Of a DNA stretch of 64,000 nt, positions 16,216 through 25,047 are shown piece by piece. This DNA comes from Oscillospiraceae bacterium (GTDB taxonomy: Bacteria; Bacillota; Clostridia; Oscillospirales; Ruminococcaceae), in assembly GCA_025758045.1 (NCBI GenBank), contig CP107208.1:930001-994000 (forward strand), written 5' to 3'. A model generated the notes under the pieces. It was not told the origin of the DNA, did not search any database, and worked only from the letters and a program-made list of their open reading frames with translations. The position numbers and the translations under genes were made by a program. How positions within the stretch are numbered: the first letter of the stretch is position 1; every line of letters begins with the position of its first letter.

Positions 16216-17208
16216 CTACAGCATCGGCGGGGTGGTATCCCGCAGAACCAACCGGCAGGGCAGGCAGATGGTCTTTTCCACATCGGATTCGTGGTTTAAA
16301 AGGCGGATCATCTGCTTGGCGGCCGCGCGGCCGGTCTCGTGCAGACTGTTGTCGATGGAGGTCAGCTGCGGGTAGCAGATGGTGCAGTAGACGCTGTTGT
16401 TGCAGCCAATGACGGCGACTTCGTCTGGGATGCGCTTGCCGGTGACCTGCAGCGCGTGCAGGCAGCCCACGGCGGTGGTATCCTCGGAAAAGACGATAGC
16501 ATCGGTGTTTGGGTCCTGCTGCAGGATGCGTGTGGTCACGAACTGACCGCCCTCGATGGAACGTTCGGCCCGGTAGCAGCGCTCCGTCAAACCGTATTCC
16601 CGGATGGCACGGCGGTAGCCGTTCAGCTTGTGCTCCTCACTCTCGGTCTCGTCATCATTGACAAAGGCAATGTTGCGCCGCCCGGCCTGGGCCAGCCGCT
16701 TGACGGCGTGGTAGGTGCCGTCTTCCTCATCGGAAAGGACACCGTAGGCGTTGGGCAGCGGCAGAACCGCGTTGGCAAACAAAATCGGAATATTGGGAAC
16801 ATATTTGGCAATGTACTCGCGGCACTGTGGTGTCACGAATATGGAACCGACGAAGAATACGCCAATGATCTGCTGGGCGTTCAGCGTACGCAGATACTCG
16901 CCGGTGCGGGCGGGGGTGCCGCCCAGGTTGCACAGGATGGTGCTGTACCCGGCGGTGGCCATCGTGCGCTCGATCTCATAGGCGATGGCGGCGTGGTGTA
17001 CATCACGGATGTCCATCGTCATAACGGCTACGCAGCGGCTTTGCCGGGTGGCCAGGCCTTTCGCTACCTGGCTGGGCTGGTAATCGCAGCTGTCCAGCAC
17101 GGCCTGTACCTTGATGCGGGTGGCTTTGCCCACCTTGCCGCCGTTCATCACCCGGGAGACTGTGGCAATCGAGACCCCGGCTTCCCGGGCTATATCATAA
17201 ATAGTCAA
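16216..17208 (-). CDS. LacI-family transcriptional regulator
   Basis: A 330-residue repressor. The N-terminal HTH and hinge read TIYDIAREAGVSIATVSRVMNGG, followed by a periplasmic-binding-protein-like sensor domain (residues about 60-330) for a sugar or related effector. Length is typical. GAGGTATT-type ribosome site precedes the ATG. No sugar genes are adjacent on its strand; the nearest are the divergent MATE pump and, 12 kb away, nag. The target is unknown, but the palindrome CACTTTGTAAGTG in its own leader suggests autoregulation. Confidence 0.88.
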   Translation of the reverse strand: MTIYDIAREAGVSIATVSRVMNGGKVGKATRIKVQAVLDSCDYQPSQVAKGLATRQSRCVAVMTMDIRDVHHAAIAYEIERTMATAGYSTILCNLGGTPARTGEYLRTLNAQQIIGVFFVGSIFVTPQCREYIAKYVPNIPILFANAVLPLPNAYGVLSDEEDGTYHAVKRLAQAGRRNIAFVNDDETESEEHKLNGYRRAIREYGLTERCYRAERSIEGGQFVTTRILQQDPNTDAIVFSEDTTAVGCLHALQVTGKRIPDEVAVIGCNNSVYCTICYPQLTSIDNSLHETGRAAAKQMIRLLNHESDVEKTICLPCRLVLRDTTPPML

Positions 17209-17231
17209 GAAATACCTCCTGTGGGATGCAA

Positions 17232-17287
17232 CACTTTGTAAGTGCTTTCAACATATTCATCATAGCACGCCCCAAAAACCGATGCAA
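17232..17287 (-). promoter_or_regulatory. lacI promoter and possible operator
   Basis: On the minus strand TTGCAT (17282-17287) and TATGAT (17259-17264) are 17 bases apart. CACTT-TGT-AAGTG (17232-17244) is a short palindrome between the promoter and the LacI start, a position suited to self-repression. Confidence 0.5.
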
Positions 17288-17504
17288 TTCTCGGATTTGA
17301 CAAGATAATAACAGGGTTTTCTAACAAAATGACGAGAATTTACGGCATCTGTTATTTCCTACACAAAATTTCGGCCAGGCTTGTGTCTTTTCTGCACAAT
17401 TGCCCGCAAGCGATTACAATTTCCTTGAATCGTTAAATTTGGGAACAAGAGAGGGTAAAAAGCATTTTGGCGGGATATTTGTCTAAACCGGGCGCTTTTT
17501 TCTC

Positions 17505-17533
17505 TTGTATGGGCTGTGGCGGCGTGATACAAT
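17505..17533 (+). promoter_or_regulatory. promoter for MATE gene
   Basis: TTGTAT and TACAAT are 17 bases apart, 48 bases before the MATE start. The rest of the 373-base LacI/MATE divergent gap shows no further gene. Confidence 0.5.
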
Positions 17534-17581
17534 AAACTGGTCTTTGATTTTGCCCTTTTTGTATAAGGAGATGTACGCATT

Positions 17582-18934
17582 ATGGCTACCGCGCAAAGCC
17601 GCGTTACCGATATGACCCGGGGCGACCCGGTACGGCTGCTGCTGAATTTTTCGGCACCGCTGTTTTTAAGCAACCTGCTGCAGCAGTTCTATAATCTGGC
17701 GGATACCGCTTTGGCCGGGCATATCCTGGGGGACGCTGCCCTGGCGGAAATCGGGGCTACGGCTGCCCTGTACGGCCTTATCATGAACTTCGCTTTCGGC
17801 ATGAATAACGGTCTGGCGCTGACGGTCAGCCGCCTGTTTGGCGCAGGTGATGAAAAGGGCGTGCGCCGCGCCACGGCCTGGATGCTGGCGCTGGCCGGGG
17901 CTACGGCTGCTGTGCTGACGGTGGTTTTCGTTGGTGTGCGCCGTCCGCTGCTGGTGCTGCTGCAGGTGCCGGAAGCGTCGATAGATGGGGCCCTTGCCTA
18001 CCTGACGCTGATTCTGCTGGGCATCCCGCTGACGATGGCTTATAATATGGAAGCCGCCCTGCTGCGGGCCATTGGCAACAGCCTGACGCCGCTGTACTTT
18101 TTGCTGTTCAGCACGGTGCTCAACATCGGGCTGGACATCGCCTTTATGGGCCCGCTGCAGTTGGGCGTGGGCGGCGCGGCGGCCGCCACCGTGGTAGCCC
18201 AGGGCATCAGTGCGGTGCTGTGCGGGTGGTACATCATCCGCAATTACCCGGCCCTGCATTTTACCCGCAACGCCTTTGCCAACGGCAAAAAATTTGCCGC
18301 CAATATGTTCTGGGCGGGCCTAAGCATGGGCCTGATGAGCGCCATCTACAACATCGGCAGTGTGGTACTGCAAAGCAGTATCAATGCGCTGGGCAGCACC
18401 TACATCGCGGCTCAGGTCGCCGCCCGCCGCTTTGCGGAACTGTTCTTCATTCCCGGCAGTGCCCTGGGCATCGCCGTAGCAACCTACAGCAGCCAGAACC
18501 TGGGCGCAGGCCGCCGCAGCCGCATCATGAAAGGCGTGACCACGGCGCTGGGCATCTACTTTGTGTGGTGGGTGTTCGTGATGTTGTTCGTGTTCTTCCT
18601 CAGCGATCCGGCGGTGCGGGCCATCACCGGCACCAACGACGAGGTCATCATCTCCAACGCGGTGCTGTACTTGAAGATCAGCGCCCCGGTCATCCCGCCC
18701 ATGGCGGTGCTGGTCATCGTGCGGAACATGCTGCAGGGCATCCAGCACACCATCGAGCCGCTACTGGCCAGCGGACTGGAACTCATCGGCAAGGTCATCT
18801 TCGGCGTGTGGATCGTGCCCGCGGTGGGCTACACGGCGGTCTGCTTCTGTGAGCCGGTCACCTGGGTGATCTGCTTCGTGTTCATCCTGGGCGCGCTGTA
18901 CCGCTGCCGGGGTGAGTTGAAGGACAAAGAATAA
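17582..18934 (+). CDS. MATE-family multidrug/Na+ antiporter
   Basis: A 450-residue integral membrane exporter with twelve predicted helices in two pseudo-repeated halves. The start region RVTDMTRGDPVRLLLNFSAPLFLSNLLQQFYNLADT is the MATE first-helix signature, and the second half opens again at about residue 235 with a similar helix. It expels cationic compounds using an ion gradient; the substrate cannot be told. AAGGAG precedes the ATG. It is divergent from the LacI gene, and the pair is bracketed by two same-orientation copies of the 174-bp element. Confidence 0.88.
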   Translation: MATAQSRVTDMTRGDPVRLLLNFSAPLFLSNLLQQFYNLADTALAGHILGDAALAEIGATAALYGLIMNFAFGMNNGLALTVSRLFGAGDEKGVRRATAWMLALAGATAAVLTVVFVGVRRPLLVLLQVPEASIDGALAYLTLILLGIPLTMAYNMEAALLRAIGNSLTPLYFLLFSTVLNIGLDIAFMGPLQLGVGGAAAATVVAQGISAVLCGWYIIRNYPALHFTRNAFANGKKFAANMFWAGLSMGLMSAIYNIGSVVLQSSINALGSTYIAAQVAARRFAELFFIPGSALGIAVATYSSQNLGAGRRSRIMKGVTTALGIYFVWWVFVMLFVFFLSDPAVRAITGTNDEVIISNAVLYLKISAPVIPPMAVLVIVRNMLQGIQHTIEPLLASGLELIGKVIFGVWIVPAVGYTAVCFCEPVTWVICFVFILGALYRCRGELKDKE

Positions 18935-18950
18935 GTTCTATCATATACCG

Positions 18951-18984
18951 GGCATGGCCAATGGGCTGTGCCTGTTTTTTGTTT
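18951..18984 (+). terminator. intrinsic terminator after MATE gene
   Basis: Interrupted stem GGCA..GCC with GGC..TGCC followed by a run of six T. Confidence 0.55.
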
Positions 18985-19012
18985 ACAGGGGCGGTTGAAT
19001 GCTTTATAATAA

Positions 19013-19298
19013 AGGCAATACCGCATAATTCTAAGTGCCGATACGGCGAGCGAGGTGCGGCAGATGTTAAGCCAAAAGCGCAGATAATACTTTGTGCTGC
19101 AAAGGTGAGCGCCGCCGGTGGCGGATACAGCGAACCGAAGCAGGGGCAGCGGTCGCAGAGTGCGAGGGGATTTTGTCCCCGAAGCACGATGCGGGTACCG
19201 CAACCCGACATTATCGAGCATTTTGGCAACGCAGTTGCCGTGCCGCAGCCGCCGGAGCGGTGCTTAAGCCGCTAGGCGGGAATTGTGCGGTGTTGCCT
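19013..19298 (+). repeat. inverted-repeat element, copy 3, interrupted by a 113-bp insert
   Basis: Ends and flanks match copy 2, but 19097-19209 is extra DNA placed exactly in the loop of the central GATAATAC hairpin, so the hairpin is split. The insert holds its own small stems (GGGGATTTTGTCCCC and GCGCCGCCGGTGGCG) and no coding frame of note. Total length is 286 against 174. Confidence 0.8.
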
Positions 19299-19327
19299 AA
19301 AGGAAAGCTGAATTTTCGGAGGTCCCC

Positions 19328-21100
19328 ATGCCATCTACACATAAAAAGATCTCTCCCTGGGTCTGGGTCGCAGGGGTGTTTGTGGTGTGCGCCGTGGTGT
19401 ACGGCACGCTCAGCAGCTACCCGCGGGAGCTGGCCGTCTATAGCGACGAGCTGCGCTACCTGGATGTCGCCCGCAGCTTGTGGCAGGGCCGCGGCCTGCG
19501 GGTGCGCAACATGCCCAGCGACTACCAGAAGATTTTGTACCCGCTTTTCATCCTGCCTGCTCTGGCGCTGAAAACCACCGCCGCACAAATTACAGCCATT
19601 GGCTGGCTGAACGCGGTGTATGCGTCCAGCGCGGTGTTCCCTGCCTACGCGCTCTGCCGCGCCACAGGGCAGAACCGCCGCCGCACGGTGTTCCTCGTGG
19701 GCGTGGTGGCGCTGCTGCCCACCATGTCGGCGGCGGTCACGTTCATGAGCGAGACGGTCTTTCTGCCGCTGTCTCTGTGGCAAATCTACTTTATGCTGCG
19801 GGCCATGCAGGCCGCGCCCAAGGCTCGGGTGGGCTGGTGCGCGGCGGCGGGCGTGTGGTGCTATCTGCTCTATCTAAACAAGGAAGTCGCCCTCTACTAT
19901 CTCATCGCCTGGGTGTTGGTGCGGGCCTGGGCCCTCTGGCAAGCTCGCAGCACCTGGCGCAGCGAGCTTGCCTGCAACGCGGCGCTGTTCGGCAGCTTTG
20001 CCGTTTGCTTTGTGCTGGCTAAGCTCACCCTGTTCCGGGGGCTGGGCAACTCCTACAACCAGACCGGCTGGCTGACCGCCGAGCAGTGGGGCTTTCTGCC
20101 CTTTGCCATCGTCTGCGATGTGCTGTTCACCGTACTGGCCTTTGGCGTGTTTCCGGTGCTGCTGCCCGCCGCAGGGCTGCGCCGCCCGACCAAGGGCAGC
20201 GACCCGGTGCGCACCCAGCTGCCGCTGTTTCTGCTACTGTCGCTCTTCATCGGTGTGGGGGTCATCGCCTGGTCCATCACTGTGCGGGAGGACCTGCACT
20301 CCCCCTCGCCCCGGCAGCACATGCGGTATCTGGAGCCGCTGTTTATGCCGCTGCTGCTGGTCACGCTGAACACGTTGGACGAGCAGCTCTCCGCCGCCCG
20401 CCGCGGGGTGCTGGCTGCGCTGACCGCTGTGTGGGGCGTCGGCTTCATCGCCTTCTGCCGGGCCATCGGCGCGGGCGCGGGAGACAACACCCTGCTGCAG
20501 TGGTTTGACTTTGTGGCCGACCGCCTCGACCGTCTGCCGGTGCTGGGTCTCAACGGCTGGCTGCTGGTCTGGCGGTGCATTATTGTGGTTGGTGCGGCCG
20601 TCATCGGCGCGCTGCTGCTGCGCCGCAAGGCCCGGCGGGCCATGGCTGGCGCGGTGCTGGCCCTCTGTGTGTTGTGCTACGCAGGCGAGTGGCGCATCAA
20701 CCGCTGGACCTACGGCATCGATGCCGAAACGATGCAGGCAGCCAGCGACCTGAACGACAGCCTGCACGAGCTGGACGGTACGGTGCTGTTTATCCCCTAC
20801 GGCATCCGCCAGCGGAACAGCCAACTCATTGAAACTTACGTCGACCGCGATTTTTATATTGCGGAATATGAGACCCTGGTGCAGACCGGTCTGCTGGATG
20901 ACGGTGTGCTGGACCTGACCACCGAAGCCCCCGCGCCGGAGTACCCCGGCCATGCCTACACCGATCTGGCCGAAGCTGATTGGCTGCTGGTATCTGACGA
21001 TGTACCACTGGATACCACAAACCTCACCCCCTCTGGCATCGCCTGCCCGGCCGGGTATACCTTGTGGCAGAATCGCGCCCCCACCCAAGTGCAATTTTAA
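19328..21100 (+). CDS. GT39/ArnT-like polytopic glycosyltransferase
   Basis: A 590-residue membrane protein with about eleven helices and a C-terminal extracytoplasmic tail. After the first helix comes an acidic loop (VYSDELRYLDVARSLWQGRG, residues about 37-57), the place of the catalytic acid in polyprenyl-phosphate-dependent GT-C enzymes such as ArnT and PMT. It probably moves a sugar from a lipid carrier to a wall or surface acceptor outside the membrane. GGAGGT precedes the ATG. It stands alone behind repeat copy 3; neither donor nor acceptor can be named. Confidence 0.65.
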   Translation: MPSTHKKISPWVWVAGVFVVCAVVYGTLSSYPRELAVYSDELRYLDVARSLWQGRGLRVRNMPSDYQKILYPLFILPALALKTTAAQITAIGWLNAVYASSAVFPAYALCRATGQNRRRTVFLVGVVALLPTMSAAVTFMSETVFLPLSLWQIYFMLRAMQAAPKARVGWCAAAGVWCYLLYLNKEVALYYLIAWVLVRAWALWQARSTWRSELACNAALFGSFAVCFVLAKLTLFRGLGNSYNQTGWLTAEQWGFLPFAIVCDVLFTVLAFGVFPVLLPAAGLRRPTKGSDPVRTQLPLFLLLSLFIGVGVIAWSITVREDLHSPSPRQHMRYLEPLFMPLLLVTLNTLDEQLSAARRGVLAALTAVWGVGFIAFCRAIGAGAGDNTLLQWFDFVADRLDRLPVLGLNGWLLVWRCIIVVGAAVIGALLLRRKARRAMAGAVLALCVLCYAGEWRINRWTYGIDAETMQAASDLNDSLHELDGTVLFIPYGIRQRNSQLIETYVDRDFYIAEYETLVQTGLLDDGVLDLTTEAPAPEYPGHAYTDLAEADWLLVSDDVPLDTTNLTPSGIACPAGYTLWQNRAPTQVQF

Positions 21101-21164
21101 GAAAACTGTCAATTTTTACAATAAAACACGTCAATCTTTGCATAGGTTGCGGATTTGTTGACGC

Positions 21165-21193
21165 TTTACAATTTCACGAGAATACGTTACAAT
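21165..21193 (+). promoter_or_regulatory. promoter for nfnAB
   Basis: TTTACA and TACAAT are 17 bases apart, 33 bases before the TTG start of nfnA. Confidence 0.5.
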
Positions 21194-21226
21194 ACAAACA
21201 TACCACTAAGGTAAGGAGAGAGAGCT

Positions 21227-22069
21227 TTGTTTACTATCATGAAACGGAGAGAGCTGAACCCCACTGTTACCGAGCTTTGGATCAAAGCACCGTTGATCGC
21301 AAAGAAGGCAAAGGCCGGTCAGTTCATCATTGTTCGCGCGAAGGAAGATTCCGAGCGCATCCCCCTGACCATCGCCGGTTTCGACCGCGAGGCCGGTACG
21401 GTTTCCATCATTTTCCAGGTGGTGGGTGCCGGCACCATGCAGCTGAACGCGCTGAAAGAGGGCGAGGCTGTCCACGACTTCGTCGGCCCCTTGGGCAAAG
21501 CCACCGAGATCGAGGGCTTGAAGAATGTCTGCGTTGTCGGCGGCGGCGTCGGCTGTGCTATCGCACTGCCCATCGCCCAGGCACTGCATGCCCAGGGCAC
21601 CAAGGTGACCGGCATTGTCGGTTTCCGCAACAAGGACCTGGTCATCCTGGAGGATGAGTTCCGCGCCTGCTGCGATGAGTTCATCATTATGACCGACGAC
21701 GGTTCTTACGGCGATAAGGGTGTTGTTACCGCCCCGCTGGAGCAGAAGATCGTCGATGGCGCCAACTTTGATGAAGTCATCACCATCGGACCGCTGATTA
21801 TGATGAAATTCGTCGTCAAGACCACCAAACCCCACAATGTCAAGACTGTTGTCTCCATGAACCCGATCATGGTCGACGGCACCGGCATGTGCGGCGGTTG
21901 CCGCCTGACCGTTGGCGGCCAGACCAAGTTTGCCTGTGTGGACGGCCCCGACTTTGACGGTTTTGAGGTCGACTTTGACGAAGCTATGCACCGCGGCACC
22001 ATGTACAAGCCTTTTGAGGCCCACGCCCGCGAGGCCGAGTGCAATCTGCTGAAACAGGAGGTGCAGTAA
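21227..22069 (+). CDS. nfnA: NfnA-type ferredoxin-NADP+ reductase subunit (FAD, 2Fe-2S)
   Basis: A 280-residue protein of the sulphide dehydrogenase/dihydroorotate dehydrogenase electron-transfer family, the small subunit of NADH-dependent reduced ferredoxin:NADP+ oxidoreductase. The N-terminal FAD barrel shows GQFIIVRAKEDSERIPLTI, the NAD-binding half VCVVGGGVGCAIALPIAQAL near 103-122, and a C-terminal cysteine set (GTGMCGGCRLTVGG ... FACVDGPDFDG) binds [2Fe-2S]. The start is TTG at 21227, eight bases after AAGGAG; an ATG four codons in is the alternative. With nfnB it forms the bifurcating complex that links NADH, ferredoxin and NADPH. Confidence 0.86.
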   Translation: MFTIMKRRELNPTVTELWIKAPLIAKKAKAGQFIIVRAKEDSERIPLTIAGFDREAGTVSIIFQVVGAGTMQLNALKEGEAVHDFVGPLGKATEIEGLKNVCVVGGGVGCAIALPIAQALHAQGTKVTGIVGFRNKDLVILEDEFRACCDEFIIMTDDGSYGDKGVVTAPLEQKIVDGANFDEVITIGPLIMMKFVVKTTKPHNVKTVVSMNPIMVDGTGMCGGCRLTVGGQTKFACVDGPDFDGFEVDFDEAMHRGTMYKPFEAHAREAECNLLKQEVQ

Positions 22070-22071
22070 TT

Positions 22072-23469
22072 ATGCCGAATATGGACCCGAAAAAGTGCCC
22101 CATGCCCAGCCAGGAGCCGAATGTCCGTAATAAAAACTTTAAAGAGGTCGCCCTCGGCTATACCGAGGAGATGGCCATTAACGAAGCCAAGCGCTGCCTG
22201 CAGTGCAAGAACCACCCCTGCCGCAGCGGCTGCCCTGTTGAGATCGATATTCCCGGCTTCATCAAGCACGTCGCCGAGGGTGATTTTGAGGCCGCCTATA
22301 ACGTGATCGCCCAGTCCAGTGCGCTGCCCGCCGTCTGCGGCCGTGTCTGCCCGCAGGAGCATCAGTGCGAGGGCAAGTGCGTCCGCGGCATCAAGGGCGA
22401 ATCCGTCGGCATCGGCCGTCTGGAGCGCTTTGTTGCGGACTGGTACCGCAACAACGTACATACCAAGCCTGTTGCCCCCGCCCCCAACGGCCACAAGGTG
22501 GCTGTCATCGGCGCTGGTCCCTCCGGCCTGACCGTCGCCGGCGACCTGGCCAAGCTGGGCTACAAGGTCACCGTTTACGAGGCCCTGCATGTGGCCGGCG
22601 GCGTTCTGATGTACGGCATCCCTGAGTTCCGTCTGCCCAAGGACATCGTCCAGCACGAGGTCGAGGGCCTGAAGGAGCTGGGCGTTGACATCGAGACCAA
22701 CATGGTCGTCGGCAAGGTCCTGACCATCGACGAGCTGATGAACGACTACGGCTTCGAGGCTGTCTATGTTGCCTCCGGTGCCGGTCTGCCCCGCTTCATG
22801 GGCATTCCCGGCGAGAGCCTGAACGGCGTTTACTCCGCCAACGAGTACCTGACCCGCGTGAACCTGATGAAGGCTTACAAGGAAGGTTCCCGCACGCCCA
22901 TCATGAAGTCCAAGTCTGTCGCCGTTGTTGGCGGCGGCAACGTTGCCATGGACGCCGCCCGCTGCGCCAAGCGCCTGGGCGCCGAGAATGTCTACATCGT
23001 CTACCGCCGCGGCATGGCTGAGCTGCCTGCCCGTAAGGAGGAGGTCGAGCACGCCGAGGAGGAAGGCATCATCTTTAAGACGCTGACCAACCCCACCGAG
23101 GTGCTGGGTGACGAGAACGGCTGGGTCAAGGGTATGACCTGCGTGGAGATGGAGCTGGGCGAGCCGGATGCTTCCGGCCGCCGCCGTCCCATCGTGAAAG
23201 AGGGCAGTGAGTTTGTCCTGGATGTGGACACCATGATCATGGCCCTGGGCACCAGCCCCAACCCGCTGATCCGCTCCACCACGCCGGGTCTGGACGCCGA
23301 CAAGCACGGTTGCCTGATCACCAACGGCCCTGACGGCCTGACCAGCCGCCCGATGGTCTACGCTGGCGGCGATGCCGTTACCGGCGCTGCCACCGTCATC
23401 CTGGCCATGGGCGCCGGCAAGGAAGCCGCCCGTGCCATCGATGCCGCCATCATGGGCAAAGAGAAGTAA
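22072..23469 (+). CDS. nfnB: NfnB / glutamate synthase small subunit-like oxidoreductase
   Basis: A 465-residue GltD-family flavoprotein, the large NfnAB subunit. The N-terminal cysteine blocks CLQCKNHPCRSGCPVEIDIP and CGRVCPQEHQCEGKCVRG bind [4Fe-4S] clusters, VAVIGAGPSGLTVAGDLAKLG near 145 binds FAD, and VAVVGGGNVAMDAARCAKRLG near 285 binds NAD(P). ATG at 22072 lies 2 bases past the nfnA stop behind AGGAGGT, so translation is coupled. A role as a glutamate synthase small subunit is less likely because no large subunit is present and the NfnA gene is joined to it. Confidence 0.87.
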   Translation: MPNMDPKKCPMPSQEPNVRNKNFKEVALGYTEEMAINEAKRCLQCKNHPCRSGCPVEIDIPGFIKHVAEGDFEAAYNVIAQSSALPAVCGRVCPQEHQCEGKCVRGIKGESVGIGRLERFVADWYRNNVHTKPVAPAPNGHKVAVIGAGPSGLTVAGDLAKLGYKVTVYEALHVAGGVLMYGIPEFRLPKDIVQHEVEGLKELGVDIETNMVVGKVLTIDELMNDYGFEAVYVASGAGLPRFMGIPGESLNGVYSANEYLTRVNLMKAYKEGSRTPIMKSKSVAVVGGGNVAMDAARCAKRLGAENVYIVYRRGMAELPARKEEVEHAEEEGIIFKTLTNPTEVLGDENGWVKGMTCVEMELGEPDASGRRRPIVKEGSEFVLDVDTMIMALGTSPNPLIRSTTPGLDADKHGCLITNGPDGLTSRPMVYAGGDAVTGAATVILAMGAGKEAARAIDAAIMGKEK

Positions 23470-23485
23470 TTTATAACACATAGGG

Positions 23486-23520
23486 TAAGGCCCCGTACTG
23501 TTAAAAGGTACGGGGCCTTA
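23486..23520 (+). terminator. intrinsic terminator after nfnB
   Basis: TAAGGCCCCGTAC pairs with GTACGGGGCCTTA, followed by a T-rich tract that overlaps the next palindrome. Confidence 0.8.
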
Positions 23521-23541
23521 CTTTCTTTTCAAAGAAAGTAA
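23518..23541. repeat. dispersed palindrome, CTACTTTC type (copy 2)
   Basis: TTACTTTCTTT pairs with AAAGAAAGTAA, then GCAAAGAAGCTTTC, which parallels the copy at 8929-8955. Confidence 0.65.
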
Positions 23542-23606
23542 GCAAAGAAGCTTTCAATATTTCGTCACATTTGGCGGATATAATGGTATACTAATAAGTA
23601 GAGCAT

Positions 23607-23712
23607 AAGGCTCCCCTTGAGGGGAGTTGTCACCGAAGGTGACTGAGGGGTGACCCGTGTGCCGCCCGCTGCTAAAGTCCCCCCCTCACCCGCTGCGCGC
23701 ACGGGGAGCCTT
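23607..23712. repeat. short inverted-repeat element ending AAGGCTCCCC/GGGGAGCCTT
   Basis: A 106-bp segment with matching 10-base inverted ends, an inner CTCCCCTTGAGGGGAG stem and GTCACC/GGTGAC arms. It lies upstream of the metallophosphoesterase start. Elements of this look are common in intergenic DNA of gut Clostridia; only one copy is in the window. Confidence 0.6.
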
Positions 23713-23752
23713 TTGCCCCTACAATAGAAATACACAAAAGCTGGTATCCACC

Positions 23753-24877
23753 ATGTATCATCCTTTCTTTCAATTCGTCCTGCCGCGTATTGGCCAGGCG
23801 GCGCTGGATGTGCTGCTGTATGTAAACTTTTTGCAGCTGCCGCCCTTGCAGCTGGTCAGCGCATGGCCGGTGCTGTATTACGGCCTACCGCTGCTGCTTA
23901 TGCTGCTGCTGGCCTACATCAGCCGCGACCCGCTGGGCCTGGGCATCGTGTTCACCGGGCACCTGGTCACTTTTTACTGCATCGGTACCGGCATCGCGCT
24001 GCTCATGCGCCGGGTGGGTGGTACGCCGCAATTCGTTTGGCGCATTTTCTGGCTGGATGGCATAACGCCATGGCTGCTGACGGCTTTCATCATGTGGTGG
24101 GGCCGCCGCCGCGCCCTGAAACTGTGTACCACAAAATATAATATAACTACGCATAAAAAATTGCCCCATGGCGCTTTGCGCATCGTGCAGATCAGCGATG
24201 TCCACCCCCGCGCCTGCGCAGCCATGGATCACACCCGCATCCCCGAACTGCGGGAGAAAATTGCCGCCTGCCGCCCCGACCTGCTGGTGTTGACCGGCGA
24301 TATTTTCGACGAATTCACCGAGCCGGAGGAACTGGAAGCATTCTGTAGCCTGTTCGGCGAGATCGACGCGCCTCTGGGCAAATACTACGTGCTGGGCAAT
24401 CACGACCTGTTCCACCATTGGCGGGAGCCAAGCTTCGGCCGTGCGGACTTGGAGCAGGGCTTGGCCAAAGCGGGCGTGCGCCTGCTGGAAGATACCGGCG
24501 TTATGCTGCCCTGCGGCGTGCGCATCGTGGGCCGCAAAGACTATTTGTATACGAATGGCCAGCGTTTTACTGCCGCCCAGTTGATTCCCGGCGGGCCGGA
24601 TGACCGCTATACTGTCTGGCTGGACCACGAGCCGCGGGACTTTAAGAATGCCGCAGCTGCCGGTGCGGATCTGATTTTAAGCGGCCACACTCACGGCGGG
24701 CAGGTCTGGCCTGCCGGTGCGGTGGGCATGGTCGCCAAAAACGAGCGCAACTACGGCCAAAAAAAGATCACCGATACCTGCACTGCCATCGTAAGCGGCG
24801 GCACCGGCACCTGGGGCTACAAATTCCGCACCCAGGGCCGCACGGAAATTGTTTGTGTTGAAATTAAGCAGGTGTGA
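23753..24877 (+). CDS. membrane-anchored calcineurin-like metallophosphoesterase
   Basis: A 374-residue protein. Residues 1-130 contain four hydrophobic segments that anchor it in the membrane; the rest is a calcineurin-type phosphoesterase with the two-metal site: QISDVHPR (near 145), VLTGDIFDEF, VLGNHDLF and SGHTHGGQVWP. This layout matches YkuE/YaeI-type enzymes acting on lipid-linked phosphates such as UDP-diacylglucosamine; the real substrate is unknown. ATG at 23753 is chosen because the frame upstream runs through the short inverted-repeat element. A weak ribosome site only. Confidence 0.8.
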   Translation: MYHPFFQFVLPRIGQAALDVLLYVNFLQLPPLQLVSAWPVLYYGLPLLLMLLLAYISRDPLGLGIVFTGHLVTFYCIGTGIALLMRRVGGTPQFVWRIFWLDGITPWLLTAFIMWWGRRRALKLCTTKYNITTHKKLPHGALRIVQISDVHPRACAAMDHTRIPELREKIAACRPDLLVLTGDIFDEFTEPEELEAFCSLFGEIDAPLGKYYVLGNHDLFHHWREPSFGRADLEQGLAKAGVRLLEDTGVMLPCGVRIVGRKDYLYTNGQRFTAAQLIPGGPDDRYTVWLDHEPRDFKNAAAAGADLILSGHTHGGQVWPAGAVGMVAKNERNYGQKKITDTCTAIVSGGTGTWGYKFRTQGRTEIVCVEIKQV

Positions 24878-24883
24878 TAGTAA

Positions 24884-24909
24884 GCCCCCCTCTGCGAGGG
24901 GGCCCTTTT
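24884..24909 (+). terminator. intrinsic terminator after metallophosphoesterase gene
   Basis: GCCCCCCTC pairs with GAGGGGGC around TGC, followed by CCTTTTA. Confidence 0.75.
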
Positions 24910-24988
24910 ATTGTATCCCCTATTTATGCCATAAAGAACTTTTCGCTCCTCTCCCCCTTGCTCATGCAGTGATCTTAAAATTCTTTTG

Positions 24989-25014
24989 CGTACTTTTCTT
25001 ATAAGAAAAGTACG
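24989..25014. repeat. dispersed palindrome (copy 3)
   Basis: CGTACTTTTCTTA pairs perfectly with TAAGAAAAGTACG. It lies ahead of the D-lactate dehydrogenase gene and is related to the copies at 8929 and 23518. Confidence 0.65.
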
Positions 25015-25047
25015 ACCTGCGCATACTTACCCCAGGGGGATTTTTCT

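Noticed and set aside
22072..23469. Glutamate synthase small subunit GltD
   Set aside because: No large subunit nearby, and the upstream FAD/2Fe-2S subunit makes NfnB the better call.
21706..23481. 591-codon minus-strand frame opposite nfnA/nfnB
   Set aside because: Covers two clearly real plus-strand genes; no domain of its own.
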